Source of the DNA: Epiperipatus broadwayi
Lineage: Eukaryota > Onychophora > Udeonychophora > Euonychophora > Peripatidae
Length of the DNA stretch: 64,000 bases
Direction of reading: 5' to 3'
Assembly (NCBI GenBank): GCA_028023455.1
Contig: JAQFVV010000043.1
Coordinates: forward strand, 2,665,483 to 2,729,482
Positions 13,001 to 28,000 of this stretch are shown here, piece after piece. Under the pieces are notes generated by a model. It made no database searches. It saw only the letters and a list, made by a program, of their open reading frames with translations, and had not been told where the DNA came from. The stretch's first letter is position 1, and every line of letters starts with the position of its first letter. A program made the translations under genes and the position numbers.

Positions 13001-16000
13001 ATCCATTGATTACTCTGGCTTTCACTGACTGTATGGAGAGTTTTGCCTCTGAAAAACAGTTGTGTAACACATAAAGAATGGTGATCATATGATGTGTAGT
13101 GGTTATATAGCTAAATACAAGCTACAAAATAAACTCATTTAAGACCAACTAATTTATTTCAAATATATTTATGAATATATGCTTAAATAAGATCTAGAAA
13201 GAGACCACATGTGAGATAGATGGATGAAATAATGAAGTGTACTGGGGGTGATGTGGAGAAGAGAGATTAGAGATCAGAGAAGAGGGATTAAACTCGAAAA
13301 GACCTTCATCCTGCAGTGGATCGATTATGATTAAAAAATGGTGATGATGGTAATATTTAAATTAAAAAAAAACAGCACTAAAACTAGCATTTTCTTCATT
13401 AGTGATCAAAATTCTTTGTTAAAATAATTAATTTTGTCAACAGTAAAAATGATTTTAAGAATAATTCAGAAATTAAAACAACTGATAAAGTTAAGGAGAT
13501 AAATTATAAGACAGTTATGAAACTGCTTTTAAAGCTAATGTTTACGAAAAAAAAATACATTAGCTTATCAAGTGAAGAGTTTAGCAAACTATTTTGATAA
13601 TGATGATGAAGTAATGAATTTTAATAGTGAAAATCAAAAATAACTGTCATAAACATTATTATTAGCAATGAAGAATATTGAAGTATGTAATAAGTTTTAT
13701 GTGATCATTTCTCCCTCATTGTTAAATTAATTTTCTAAATTTTCCAATGATAGAACGTCGATTAGCTCAGTAATTGATGCTAAAATATCGACAGTAAATT
13801 CCCTATCTGATGAGTTCGACAATTTTTTAACAAAAAAAAAAAAAGTTATACTTAGTTTTAAATTATCCCAATAATAGATACAGTATATCATTCTATAATT
13901 TCAAAATCTTATACAACATATATTTTTTTAAAAATAAATAAACAAGAAAAACAGTCGAATAAATTTTATTGCCTCTGACTTAGAGCATTTATAAAGACAT
14001 ATAGAGAAGTGACCATTTTCTAACACGTATGTGAGGAAACGGGGACAGATCCACTATTATAGTGGACTTTATTCTTTGTAAAAAGTACTACCATTACACT
14101 TATTCTCTATTATAACATCTAAAGGCATTCTATCATAACGTTTTTTATGTAAATCAAAAGTTTAACTAATAAAGATTGTTCAAAGAAATATCGTCTGCTT
14201 TGTGGACTAAAAAAGCAGAGTATATCGATGCAGAAAACTGCTCTCTTCATCAGCAATATAAATATGATCTGATAAGAAAACTATTGAATAGTAATACCAA
14301 AAATTCGGTAATTGTCACATATTCTAAAAGTAGATCAATTAAGCTTCTAAGTAAAGATGTTCATAATATCTCTAGCGAACCTGACATGGTTACCTTAATA
14401 TATACATTTTAAACATTGACACACTCACCAAAAGGGATTCCATATTAATCACCGAACAAAGGACAATCGTAAAAATTAAGGAGGAATAGTAATTACTAAT
14501 TCATTGAGTCAGATATATGGAAAAATTCATTGAATATGAATACAGAACTTTGAAAACAAAGGAACAATCAGGTTTCAGAGATGGAAGATTCACAGTAGAA
14601 CAGCTATTCTGTGTCATCCAAGTAATAGAAAAGAAAATGGCAAAAAGTCAAGAAATACATCTTTTATATGTAGGCATTAAAAGCACTTGATAGTTGCTCT
14701 CTCAAAAGATTATGGGAAATAACTGGAATTAATTAATTTATAACTCTTATTAAAGTATTCAAGACATTGTATATCAATATGTACACAAAAGTTCAAATAA
14801 GAAATATAATTTTGGATGATAAAAAGATAATCAAAAGACCCAAACAAAGATATTGCCTCTCACCTATGTTATTTAAATATATTGAAAGTAAGTCCGTAAA
14901 ATATAAAAAAAGAAGTGGTAAAAAATGGGAATTCCTCTACATAATAATAAAACACTTTATATGCTATGCTGATGTTCAAATAGTATTAATCCAGTATCGT
15001 ACTGATTGGAGTTATATGTTAAAAAAAATTTAATAGAGGAAATAGGTTAGGGAAAGAAATATATATATGCATATGGGGAGAATTTACTTTGTACTGTTTA
15101 GATGGGTATTAAATATTAGTACAGAGTTCAATACTCTTTACCATCACAAAATTTTGCAAACCACTTGAAAATATTCTTGCAACTCATAGGTTCACTGCCA
15201 TATACCGTTCGAATCATTTCAAATGTTTCAGTAGCCATATTACTCAATTCAAAACAAACTTTAATGTGTGTTGTTTTAACATGGGTTAAGGTATAAAACA
15301 TTGGGAATACAACTAATGATTCAGACATGCTAATGATCAGCTAACTTACATCCTACAAAATACATGCATTGATTCAGAAATGGGCTGCAGGTAGCTTGGA
15401 ATTTCGATGGAACACTGTGTCTGTGCAAAAACTATAATTAAAGGAAAGTTATTCTAGAAAATGTATTATTACACAGTAATATGTTATTAAAACTGGAAAT
15501 AAAAATCATAATGCAGTTTTAAACCTGTATTATCCATCTTTCTTAATTTTATAATTTGAGGATGAAAATAATTGAAGCAAAGTACTTTTTCTAATTTTTT
15601 TATTTTATTAATATAAATCAACTGTTTCCCTGATTAGCTAGAGGTCCAAAACACATGAATATTCATATAAATAGGTAGATTTCTTTCTCTATATGTCTTA
15701 ACTATAATCTTTTTGATTTTGGGAGTGAATGTTTTAATTGTCAGTCAATCTTTGATCATCATATGAGCTAGAGGTCCAAAACACATGAATATTCATATAA
15801 ATAGGTAAATTTCTTTCTCTATATGTCTTAACTATAATCTTTTTGATTTTGGGACTGAATGTTTTAATTGTCAGTCGAACTTTATCAATGAATAAACACT
15901 CGCTTCACAGTGGGTGATGATTACATTACATATACATATAAATGATTTTTTAGTTTTGAATTTTTTAGAATATAATTTCTTACTACTGCGTCTATAATTT

Positions 16001-19000
16001 TGTTACTATAAATTATCTTTTTTGTGTACGTGTTTGCATTTTTGTTCAGGATGCTTTTCTACCCTGTGTTGAAAATGGAACAATAGTTTTGATTGGAGCG
16101 ACAACTGAGAATCCTTCTTTTTCTCTTAATAATGCACTTCTTAGCCGCTGCCAAGTTATTGTCTTACAAAAATTACTGTGCGAAGATATTGAAAAAATTT
16201 TAACCAATGCTCTCAAAATATTAAATGTAAAAATTCTTGAAGATGATTTACCCTTATGTTCATCCGAAGAAATAAAGAAAACGTAAGTCAGAATTTTTTT
16301 TTTTATAGACATAGTTAAATTATAGTTTATTAATTTATAACTCATCAGTAGGAATAATTATATTTTATTGATATTACCGATTTAATAAAAATGTGTGTGA
16401 TTTTTTTTTTTAAATGAGAATTTTAATTATCTACGCAAATGCTAGTACAACTAAGTGAGGCACGTTATTTTAATTATGATCGTGTTAATTAAATTATTTC
16501 ATTAATTTCATGTTTGTGTATTAAAATTTGTTACATAAATTTCAATATGGAAGTTGAACTGCATTAAGAGAGAGACTTCAGTGAAAGCCTGGTGTCTCAC
16601 AACATATGTATACTTAAGATTGCTATTTTGAAATCCTGTTGCAATATAAATAGATGTTCTTCCCTAGAAAAATTCCATACATTCTCAAAAATCTTATTAT
16701 AATTTGTATATCACCGATAAAAAAGATGGAAGTTATAGCTTCTGATATAAAAGAATTTATAGAGGGTCAGTAGTATAGAAAGTAGATAGATACATAATCA
16801 TTCCACTTATTATTAATAAGTGAAAATTAAACTAATAAAATGCAATTTCAAAATTAATATTTTTTTCCAGGATATGTAATTAATTGTCGATAAAGCAGAG
16901 TGTGGCATGCTTCTTATTAATCTTCGTCATGTGATGTGATGATATTATCATGAGAAAACAATAATGGGAGAATGAGATTTATTAAGATGATGTAGAAACA
17001 TAAAAAATAAAGTCAAGTGGAAAGAAGCGAAGAAAATAAATCATTAGTTGATTTCATTATATCATAGAAAATATGAAACGTCTTCTCGAACGGTAGATGT
17101 TCAGTTCTTATTGTATTTTTTAGAAAATGTAAAGTACGATTACAGAGAATGCCATCATTATTATGTGCATAAAATTGTGTGAGATGAAAATAAGTTTGAA
17201 ATTGAAACTTCTTATATTCATAAATTATAAATTTAAGTATTCTCCAAAAAAAAAAATTCTAAATGGCAAGTCAAATAAGAAGAGAAATATATATTATGAA
17301 GATTTAAGACAGGTGAAAAAGCATAAAAATAAAGAAGTTTAGATTTGAAATTTAAGTATTATTTTTGATTTATTATCTATATTTTACAAAATAGATACAC
17401 TGAGGGGGGGAAATGTTGTTAAAGAAGTGAATATGGAAATTTATTTAATTTTATATATAATAAACTTGTAAGAGAAATAATTAAACTACTAAATATCACA
17501 CAATCACCATTTCTTATGCTTGCTCATAACTGTTATTAAAACAGGAAAAACTCTCCATAATAGTGCCATCAAGTGCAAGCCAGAGTAATCAATGCATGCC
17601 AGAAGGCTTGTGCATAAAATCACTATCTAGCGCCTACTGATCTAATATCCCCAGACTAGTTTCTAGCTTGTGGCTTTCATCAATGCGGAGACTTGGATCT
17701 GAGAGCACTGCACCTAGATCTTAGTGATCTAATGCAACCCTCCATCAGTCACCTTTTATCTCTACTTTGCTACAAAACTATGAGTCTGAAAACACAATAA
17801 TCTTTCAGTTCAAGCTTACTAGCTTATATAGTCATATAGGTCTGAACTCAGTTCAGTATCCATTGATTACTCTGGCTTGCACTGAATGGCACTACTGTTT
17901 GGAGAGTTTTGCCTGTTTTAATAACAGTTATGAGCAAGCATAAGAAATGGTGATTATGTGATGCTTAGTGGTTTAACACCATTTCTGCCTAATGGGGTAG
18001 CGGTGGCTATAGTTATTAAAGAATTAAAGATACCAAAATGTATGGGCACTGAACTGAGTTCAGATCTATATGATTACATAAGCTAATGAGCTTGTATTGA
18101 AAATATTATTGTGTTTTCAATTTTAGACTCATAGTTAAGTAGAGATAAAAGATGACTGCTGGTGGTTTGCATTAGATCCTAAGATTTAGGTGCGGTGCTC
18201 TCAGATCCAAGGCTCCTCACTGATGAAAGCTACAAGCTAGAAACTAGTCTGGGGATATTGGATAAGTAGGCACTAGATAGGGATTTTATGCACAAGCTTT
18301 CTGGCATCCATTGATTACTCTGGCTTGCACTGAGTGGCACTATTGTATGGAAAGTTTTGTGTGTTTTAATAACAGAAATAATTGAATTTATAAGTGTACC
18401 AATATGTATATAGCTACTTAATAATGAACTTGGATTTAAAATAATAGCAAACTTTTTACAGTAGTGCCACCCAGTACAAGGCAGAGTAATCAATGGATTC
18501 TAGAAGATTTGTGCATAAATCCCTATCTAGCACCTATTTAACCAATATCCTCAGACTAGTTTCTAGCTGTGCATTTCTTCAGTGAGGAACGTTAGTTCTG
18601 AGAGCACTGCACCTAGATCTTTTGATCTAATGCAAACCCCCCAGCAGCCACCTTTTATCTATTTAGTTAACTATAAGGCTAAGAGCCCCGAATGAAAACT
18701 GTATGGAGAGTTTGCTACAGTTTTAATAGCTTTGGGTAAGCTTAAAGAAGTGGTGATCATGTGATGTTTCAGTGATTTAAGAATTTGGATTTATTATACA
18801 ATTTTTTCTTTATTTTTTAGGCAACAGATTTTTATAGAAAAACATGCCATTTCTATGCTTGCTAATCTTTGTGATGGTGATGCACGGATTGCTTTAAATG
18901 GACTTCAGATGGCATTGCAATCAGAAACAGAAAAGTATTTGGACAGAAGTGGAAATCTTGAAAATGTAGATCGCTCGCATATATCTGGAAGTGAACTAAG

Positions 19001-22000
19001 TGAAAATCACAGTGTATCATCAAATAGAGATGGTTTAGTTATTATTACTTCACTGCATGTTAAAGAAGCATTACAGAGATCTCATTTATTGTACGATAAA
19101 AAAGGTGAGATTTTATTTGAGAAATAATTTTTACGTTTAAGAAATATAATTGTCTCTGCTTATATAGATATTTATTTTTTATCCACTGTATTTTAAACAC
19201 TTTTTAGCAAAAACTTTTCATTGTACATATATGCATACACAATTTTATGTTTCGACTGTCCTGCAGTCTCCTTCAGAGCTATGATATAATAAATAAAATA
19301 AAATACATAACTTTATAAATAATACCATAAAAAATGTACACAATAAAAATAAAAAACATTAAAATATAACAAAACATAATAAAACTGAGGTAAATGTAAT
19401 CAAACCCAAATAAAATAATCCAGCTAATATAAAATAAAATATACATTATAAATATAAATTATACATGAGTATTCCTGACTGTATTTTATTTTATTTTGTT
19501 CATTATATCATAGCTTTGAAGAAGACTGCAGGACAGTTGAAACTTAAGATTCTGTATGCATATATGTACAATGAAAAGTTTTTGCTATCAGTGGATAAAT
19601 TGCATTTATATATGATATTACAAAAAAATAAAGGAAGTAATGAATTTGATAATATTTCCATAGATATTTCATTTATTTTTGTTTATAAATATAGAGAGTT
19701 TGTTGAGAGGAAGTTCATTTTTGGAAGATTAGCTTCACATAATAAAAATTATCTTTTATATTAGAAGTTATTGATTTAGTATGTAATAAATTTAATGTTA
19801 AGTTTTCACTTCGTTTGTATTTGTAATTTGATTGTGAAATATTTGTCACATCTGCGACAAGGAATATTTTTTTGCAACTTAGACTCAGCGATGTCTAAGG
19901 TGCAAAAAAACATTTCATGTCACAAATCTGAAAAATGTTTCGTGCTCAAATTATGTAATAAATTTATATATATAAAAGTGATTGAATAGCTTTAATGTTT
20001 GGGAGAGTTCAAATACCAGAAGTTTCCGAACTGAGTCGATGTAAAGTCCACACACTTCAGTCTACACACACCCAAACTAATGATTTAAGATTTTTTTCTT
20101 CTGATCTCTCAATAATTATTTTATACCTAAGTAATATATTTCTCTAATATTAATATTTAATCTGCATTTGACAGCACTGACCTTTTGACATCAGTTATTC
20201 TTTAGTCATTCATGTAAAATGAATCCCCAATGGATGTAATTTGGATTCCCTGACTGGCTGCAATCCATGCTGTTCAAGTTAAAGGCTCTGAAGTTTTCAA
20301 ACATCTTAAGATTTTGAAACAGCCTTAACTATTTATACATAACACTAAATCATTAATTGTAGATGTTCTATAATTTTAGCATCATAAAGGAAAAAAAGAA
20401 TTAAAAAGAGAAAAATAAAAACTTTTATTTATAGAATTTGCTTAATATGGCTACTATTTTTCCAAATACATAAAATTAGCCAATCAGTGAAGACGATTAA
20501 TGATATCATAAATATTAAACATCCCTATTTTCTTTTGCAATTTTATTTAGGGAATATATTTTTTCTTGTACTTTTGGCAATCTAATTATTTCATTTTTTT
20601 TTTTACAATTGTTTAATACAAATATCACTTTCACATCATCTCGGGTATTGCTTAAAATAAATTAATAGAAGATCAGCAATTTGTTGTCACGATAATATTC
20701 AGATAGTAAATGGAAATCCACATATTATCAGGGTCTTAAGGTCTTAATTAGAATGTAAATGACAGTAATTGTCTAAAACAGATAGAAATTAAAACTGCCA
20801 AACTTTGATAACAGATGGGTTTCTCTTTATTATTTTACTTTCACCGTGGCAACAGATTGCTGATATTCTATTGGTTTATTTTAAACATTGGATGGGGTAA
20901 TGTGATTTATATATGACAGTCAATTAGCTACACATGCTTAGGGTTTATTATTTTTAAAATATTGAATAGTAATTTGTTTGAAAGGGTGTATTAATATAAC
21001 TTCGAACAGTTTATTCTGATCTGTTCAGTGAAGTTTATTTGACAGGTTTAATCTCAAGTCTGTTTTAGTTATTTGTTGTATTTAAGATCTTCAGATCCTG
21101 ATAATAGGTGATTTCCATTTATTATCTAAGTGTTGCCTCGACAAAATTAATTATATTCTACTAGTTTATTTTAAGGATTGTCTAGTGCGTTGAGATTTAC
21201 ATATGGTAATCAATTAGTTATGTGCGCTTATAGTTTAAAATATTAACTTATGTATTGGTTATTATATTACAATAATAATAATAAAAATTAAACACTGTGA
21301 AAATGATTTTATTATCTATATTACTGTATTGATTTTTTTTTTCGTTTGTGTTTGTAATTCAAAAAAGAAGAAAGAAACCATTTTATTATGCAGACAAACA
21401 AACGTATGCAAATTTGAATTACATTACTATATTGTAAGAAAAGTATGATACACATCATTATCTTTGTTTTAATGATGATCATGTGATAGCAGTACTTGAT
21501 CATCATCATTATTAGTTTGCTCTGATTTGCCACCCTCTTCACATAGTTGATTCTAGCATTTTGAATTTAGAGCTATATGATAAAAATAGTGCAATTGCGT
21601 ATGTCTTTTTTTCAGATCAAAAATTATTTTTTTCGTTATAACCAAATTACTTTATGGAAATGTTTTAGGTACTGATTCACACACAGTTAGTATCACCAAG
21701 ATTGTCCTAGAAGTCTAAGAATGAAATCAGATATCGGCAATATTATTTTGAGTACTAATTTTTTTATTTGCTAGAGACTTGTCAATGTCCAGCAATTTTT
21801 TTAAAGATAATTATTATTTATAATCAACGTATTCATTAAACTTGCACTAGCGGAAAGAGCTCCAAAATTTGTAACGTCATTTTGCTAATTTTCTACACAA
21901 AATTATTTTTTTTTGTGGTTGCAATATGAAATAAAAATATTGAAGTTTTATATCAAACCCAATCTAAGATTATTAAGTCTCGATGTAAAAGATTTTATTA

Positions 22001-25000
22001 AAAATTAATCTTTGCTTTTTATGAATAAATAATTTTCATCTTTATAATCTTTACGATTTCATTTTTGAAAAATGATTTTTATTTATTCTTTTGGTAATCT
22101 AATTGTTGACTTTTTTTTTTTGAATTGTTGTATACAAATATTTCTTTATGATTTTGATTGCTATATAACAACTACAACTGCAGTAGCAATAACAATCATG
22201 ATGTAATGGAAACAGTATTTTAGGATTTATGTTTTTTACAATTACCCTTATTTTTTTACCGTTAAAATAATATTATAAGATGAGTGATGGTTCACAATTG
22301 TTTTGGTACTTTATAAAAGAGATTCTCATGACACATAAATTTGAGAAACACTAATTGCTAAATATAAATTTATTTAATGCACATTAACGGAAGTAATATT
22401 TATTAATGCGTAAGCTTGTAGTTAAGACCTGTAGAGATCCCTACCTTCGCATTTTCAACCGCACATGCTTTAGGTTTATTGCCTTAGTAAATATTAATTG
22501 CTAAATAACAAATTTATAGATAAATAAGTTTCTACGATATAATACTTTTTTTACCGATGAAACTCTAGGTAGTCATGAGAATCTTTTCTGATTACTCATC
22601 CTATGTCTGTATATGTGACTCTTGTAGTAATTTAACTTAGAATTCCACTAAAGTTAATAGTAAAAGTTATGCAATGATGCCTGTATAATCATTTATGCTA
22701 TTTATTGGTGTCATGTGCTGTTTATACAATAAAATGTGATTGACTAATTAATACACAGTGTGTTCCAATAAAAAGGTAACTGGTTTCTCCCCAAGTTGTC
22801 CACAGCACCATCTCTGAATTAATGCATGTGTTGTGTAGTGACATAATTTAGCTATTCATCACAAAAATTTTAACTTGCTAGTTTATCTGAATCATGAGTT
22901 ATGACATGAAATATGATAGTATATTTGTCCCATCATAAATCGTTTTCATGCTCTTTCTGCCATCACAAAATCTTGGGACCATTTGAAAACATCCTTGCAA
23001 GTCATGGCTCCACTATCGTGCTCAGTTTGAACTATTTCAACTGTTTCACTATCAATTTACTCAATTTAAAACAAAATTTAATGTTATAGCATTGTTTCAT
23101 TGTGGATTAAAGTAGTAAACACACTTGTCACATTTTTTCATATATATACATTTTATTTTATACTTTTTAAAGCATAATTTTCATTATTTATTCGGTATTT
23201 TAATGACTTGTATATCGAATTTCACTGGTAGTAGAGATCCTAATTTTACTACTAGTTATACAAAATAAAATTGCCTACTACTAAAAAAAATATCTCATGC
23301 ATCACAAAAACTTGTTAAAATCTTTGTGCTAATAACAATTCATTTTGGGAAACGATGCTGAAGGTTTCACATTATCTGTAAAGAATTTTTCAAATGATCG
23401 TAATTATTATTTTGTATTGTGACAGATTGTTTGAATGATGTAGAAGTAGTATGACTGAACTATCGAATTTCGCAATAGTTCATCAAATTATATTCATCGT
23501 GTAGACTCTATCATATTTTCCAGCGGTGATTTTAATAAATGGACATACACAATTTGTCTGACTGATTCTTTCTCAAAGTTGACTGCAGCATCATCTCTAA
23601 ATTAAAACATATTTTACATAATGATATAGTCCAGCTATTCACTATAAAAATTTTAAGATGTTAGTGTGTTTGGATAACACGTTAAGACAAGACATGGTAC
23701 TGTTTCGTACCTTAACCCATGCTAACATTAAACTTTCTTTTAAAGTGAGCAAAACTGCTACTGAAATATTTGAAATTGTGTTCAACCTGTGAACGACAAT
23801 GAAATCATGAGGTGCAAGAAGATTTTCAAGTGGTTCACAAGATTTCAAGATGGCAGAGAAAGTATTGAAAATGATTGTGAAAGTACGAAACAGTCTTGTT
23901 TCATGTTGTTTAGGATCAAAACATGTTTATTGTGGCTAATACTTAAATTATGCCATTATGTAACATGTTGATTCAGGGATGAAACCTGCAGGTAGCTTGG
24001 AGAAAGAACAAATCACCGATTCACTGGGAGACAACTTATATATAATTTATAATCATGTAAAAAATAGAATAATATCTTTCATCTTCTAAGAATTAAATGG
24101 CCTTATGAAATGAGTTTTTTCTTTTGATCTCTGTGTCTTTCATTTCTGTTACCAAGTTTTTTATTATTAATACTTTTATATCATTAATAGTTGAAAACTC
24201 AGTTATTTTTTCTTTAAATCTGTAATTTCCTTTTTTGTTTCTATTTAAATAAATAAACAATTATTAGAGATGTAATCATAAATAAACAATTTCTACATGC
24301 GTTTATCAAAACATTTTCATTATTCTTAGAAAGCTGTTTAATTTATTTATAAATTATCTGATCCAGGAATTATAATGAGCAGCAAAAAAAAATTTGATCA
24401 AGTCCAGATGCTACATAGTATAAATGTTTTGAAAATAAGTTTATTGACAAGTATTTTAATATAATAAACTGTAAATATTTATTTATTTTTATAAAAAATG
24501 TTTTATTTAGCCTCAAGCTAAATAGGATATTTCATATTACAAGACCAACTCTTCCAAGCATTTATATTAATCACAACAGCTCCATTTTTACAAAAATAAC
24601 TATATTTTATGATATCAGAAGTAATATAGTTTAACGACTTCATCATATTAAGGAGTTTGATTAATAATTTGTAAAGTGCATACTCATTATGTAAATAATA
24701 TATATTAAGCTATGCACCTATCTTGTCTTTTAAAGTCGTTAATTGTGTTTAGATTTGAAGAGATCCCTACTGTCACATTTTAGGCACCTAGTCTTAAGGT
24801 TATAGCCTTAATATATTTATTAAGGATTTTAATAAATTGGTTTATTAGTAATTAAACCATTATCAGGTCTAAACATCACTGCTTCTTTTCATTACATTCA
24901 TGTCCTGATGAGTTTTTTTACTTTGTTATTTAAACTAATTAAATATAACTGTTGCTTTATGCAATCTAATGCAATTGAGTGATAAATTCAAAAACTGATG

Positions 25001-28000
25001 TTCCCTGAATCAATGTATCGTATTTGCTGCTCAAACATCACATGATCCTCATGCAACTAGCCATTTGATTTTTTTTTTTTTAATGTAATATAACTGATAA
25101 AAGAATGCAATGATTAATATTAATGTTTAATCTTATGCCATAAGACAAAATCAGCTTATAATTAGCCTTTAATAGATTGCTAAAAAACATGTAATTATTG
25201 ACCTGTGTAAATATGTAAACATGTTAGTTTGAGTTCACTGGTTTTCAAACCATAAGTTGAATATCAGGAATAAAATGTTCCCTTTGGATAGTAATGTACA
25301 TCCAATGTCAACAACTAGAAGATCATTTTAGATGGCCCATATAGGAATCTGATTGTACTGTCTCCTTAGTTTTTCATTGTTTTACCCATTGCTTTTAGTT
25401 TGACTTCTAGAATGGAGAGAAATATCCCTCATATTAGAAAACTGAAATTTTTGTTTAAAAAATTATTGAAAATCTTTTATATATCTAAGTGAACATTTTG
25501 AAAATCTTCTAATTATCTAATTCAATGAAGTCATAAAATTTCTTATTAATCCAGTAAACTTATTGACAATTAAAGATAATTAACATTTAGTTACAAAGCT
25601 GAAAAAACAAAACTTCTATACCTTCTTATCTGTAACTATTCTAATGAATTTAAGTATACACCTGGGGCTCGTTTTACGCGATAGATAGGTTCCTCAGAAA
25701 ACACGCGCAAAAATAGATGTAACTTACCTTGAAAAAGGGGCGATACGGACTGTGATTTTTCAAAAATCGCGTAAGAGCAAAGCACCAACGTAAAATTACT
25801 TTAAAATTCGCGCAAAAAAAAAATAAGGAAATAAAATATGACTAATAAAAAATTTCAAATTTTTAAAAAATTGATACAAGACAAACTTTTTAAATTTTTT
25901 TTTTAACTATAATATTTAATTTTATTCAAAACAATATGTATTTTTATGCATATATTTTTTTATACACATTTTAATTATTATCGCTATTTACCAGTAAACA
26001 GGTTTGTTTGCAAACTTCACTCCCATGTTGTGTTAATTGTTTTCTGGTGACAATGTAATTAATCTTTGAGATGATGATTTTATTAATTGTTTATGAACGC
26101 GATATCCAGACATACAACCATTTAGCTCTCGTTGGAATTTAAGAGCACGTTCGTGATTAGTGTCATTTATAAGAAAATAATTTGCCAACTGATTAGAAAG
26201 TTGAAGACCTTCTCGAATCATTGTTGCAATGAAAGAAACAGGTTCCACTTCTGTTTCATTATCTTTTTCTACATTTTCTTCTGTATCTAAACTTTTATTT
26301 TTGTCTTTAATTTTTTATTTTTGTCTTTAATTTTCAATTCCATTTAAAAATCAAATTTCGTTTCACTGCTACTACTCACCTTTTAAAAATAAACTTGCGG
26401 ACACTAAATGATTAATAATTGATTACGTTCTTTTTTAAAAAGCAAAAACAGAATGTGATTTAAAATGCAAAATTAACACACACAATGTTTGAACAAATTT
26501 ACATTATAATCTTGTAAAATTTAATGTGTGAATACATAAAATGTGGAAATCATGATTTTAATTTCATTATTGCATAAAATCTTACTATTATAAAGCACTA
26601 AAAATATTGAAATTACTAAGATGAAAGTCGAATTCCAATAATGTGCTATTACTTTCAATATAACATAAGTGCGCGAAATTTATTATTTAAAGTAATAGCG
26701 CATTATCGGAGTTCGACATCCGGTGAAACATGAATCATGTAACTTCGAAATCGTGTTAAATAAGTCCGCGTAAAAAGAGACCCAGGTGTATACTACTACA
26801 GAATAATCTTGTAATTCATTTATATCAAATTTATGAATATAGTGCTAAAACCCAATTTATGTTTATATGATTTAATTGACAAAATCATTGAACAAGTAGA
26901 TAGCCATCTTGGTCAGGCCATTCTTTAGATCCACAACATTGTATTGGAAATAATTACAAAACATGAATAGCTTTTAATTATATTAAAATTACAGACCAAA
27001 ATCTGGATATAGATGACAGAAAGTCGTAAATCTTCTTAATTATTCTCTTCTATTCTTGTTAAGGAAGAATCATCTGGAATTTTCCAGAGAATAGAAAACA
27101 TTAGCAAAGTTGAATATCATGCAATATTCATACTTCAGATGTTTATTATTGTAAAAGAAAATAAGGACATATTTTTAGATTGTAAAAGTATAGAAAAAAA
27201 ACTTAGAAAAATGCAAATAAAATGGATTAATCCCAGCAATAAAATAGTTGAAAAACATAAGGGGGAAAGAGATATAAGTGAGAAAAGCTGGGGTTTTTCA
27301 ACATGAATCTTTGGACAGTGCTGAAGAGAGATAGCTGGAGACTATAAACAGAATACCTGGCACTTACATTCAAAATATTTTGATAAGGATTCCTATATTC
27401 AGGTGAATATATTGGAGCAGCAATCCACGAACAGATAACTGAAGCTGATTAGATAGCAGTTCTATGATTTTTGAAACTTAAAAAGTATAATTACATTTTT
27501 TATAAATAGTGATTTATAATAAATCTCCCAAAAGTATGGAAAATTTTTTACCTACTACCTAGAATTAATTGTCAAATGTTTTTAAAAAAATTCCAACTTT
27601 ATTTAAACTTTTCAAATACATCCAACTATTAGTAATAGCACATAAATTAATATATAACACAATGTTTTGAGTACCCTCTCTTCTGCAAGCGTTGATGGCC
27701 TGACCAGTGACAGTTTACCTTAAGTTCAAAATTCATGAATCTAAAGGTGTCCCTTGTTTGATTCCCTTGCTAATACGGTTACTAGTGAAGACAGCAACAC
27801 TTGGAAAAAGAGAATAATGCCAATTGAAACATAACAGAGGCAAAATTCCCATATAGTAGCATAAAGAATGGTCATCACGTGATGTTTAGTGGTTCAATTG
27901 AAATGTGTTACAGACTAATCCATGTGTTATTACTAATAGTTGAATATATTTGAAAAGTTTAAATCTATTAAACATCACATGATCATCATACCTATGGCAA

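Noticed and set aside
14176-14412. 78-codon plus-strand frame
   Set aside because: No recognisable domain, no nearby splice or expression signal; could be chance.
16046-16345. Minus-strand frame of 99 codons over exon B
   Set aside because: Antisense of a conserved WRNIP1 exon; no independent support.
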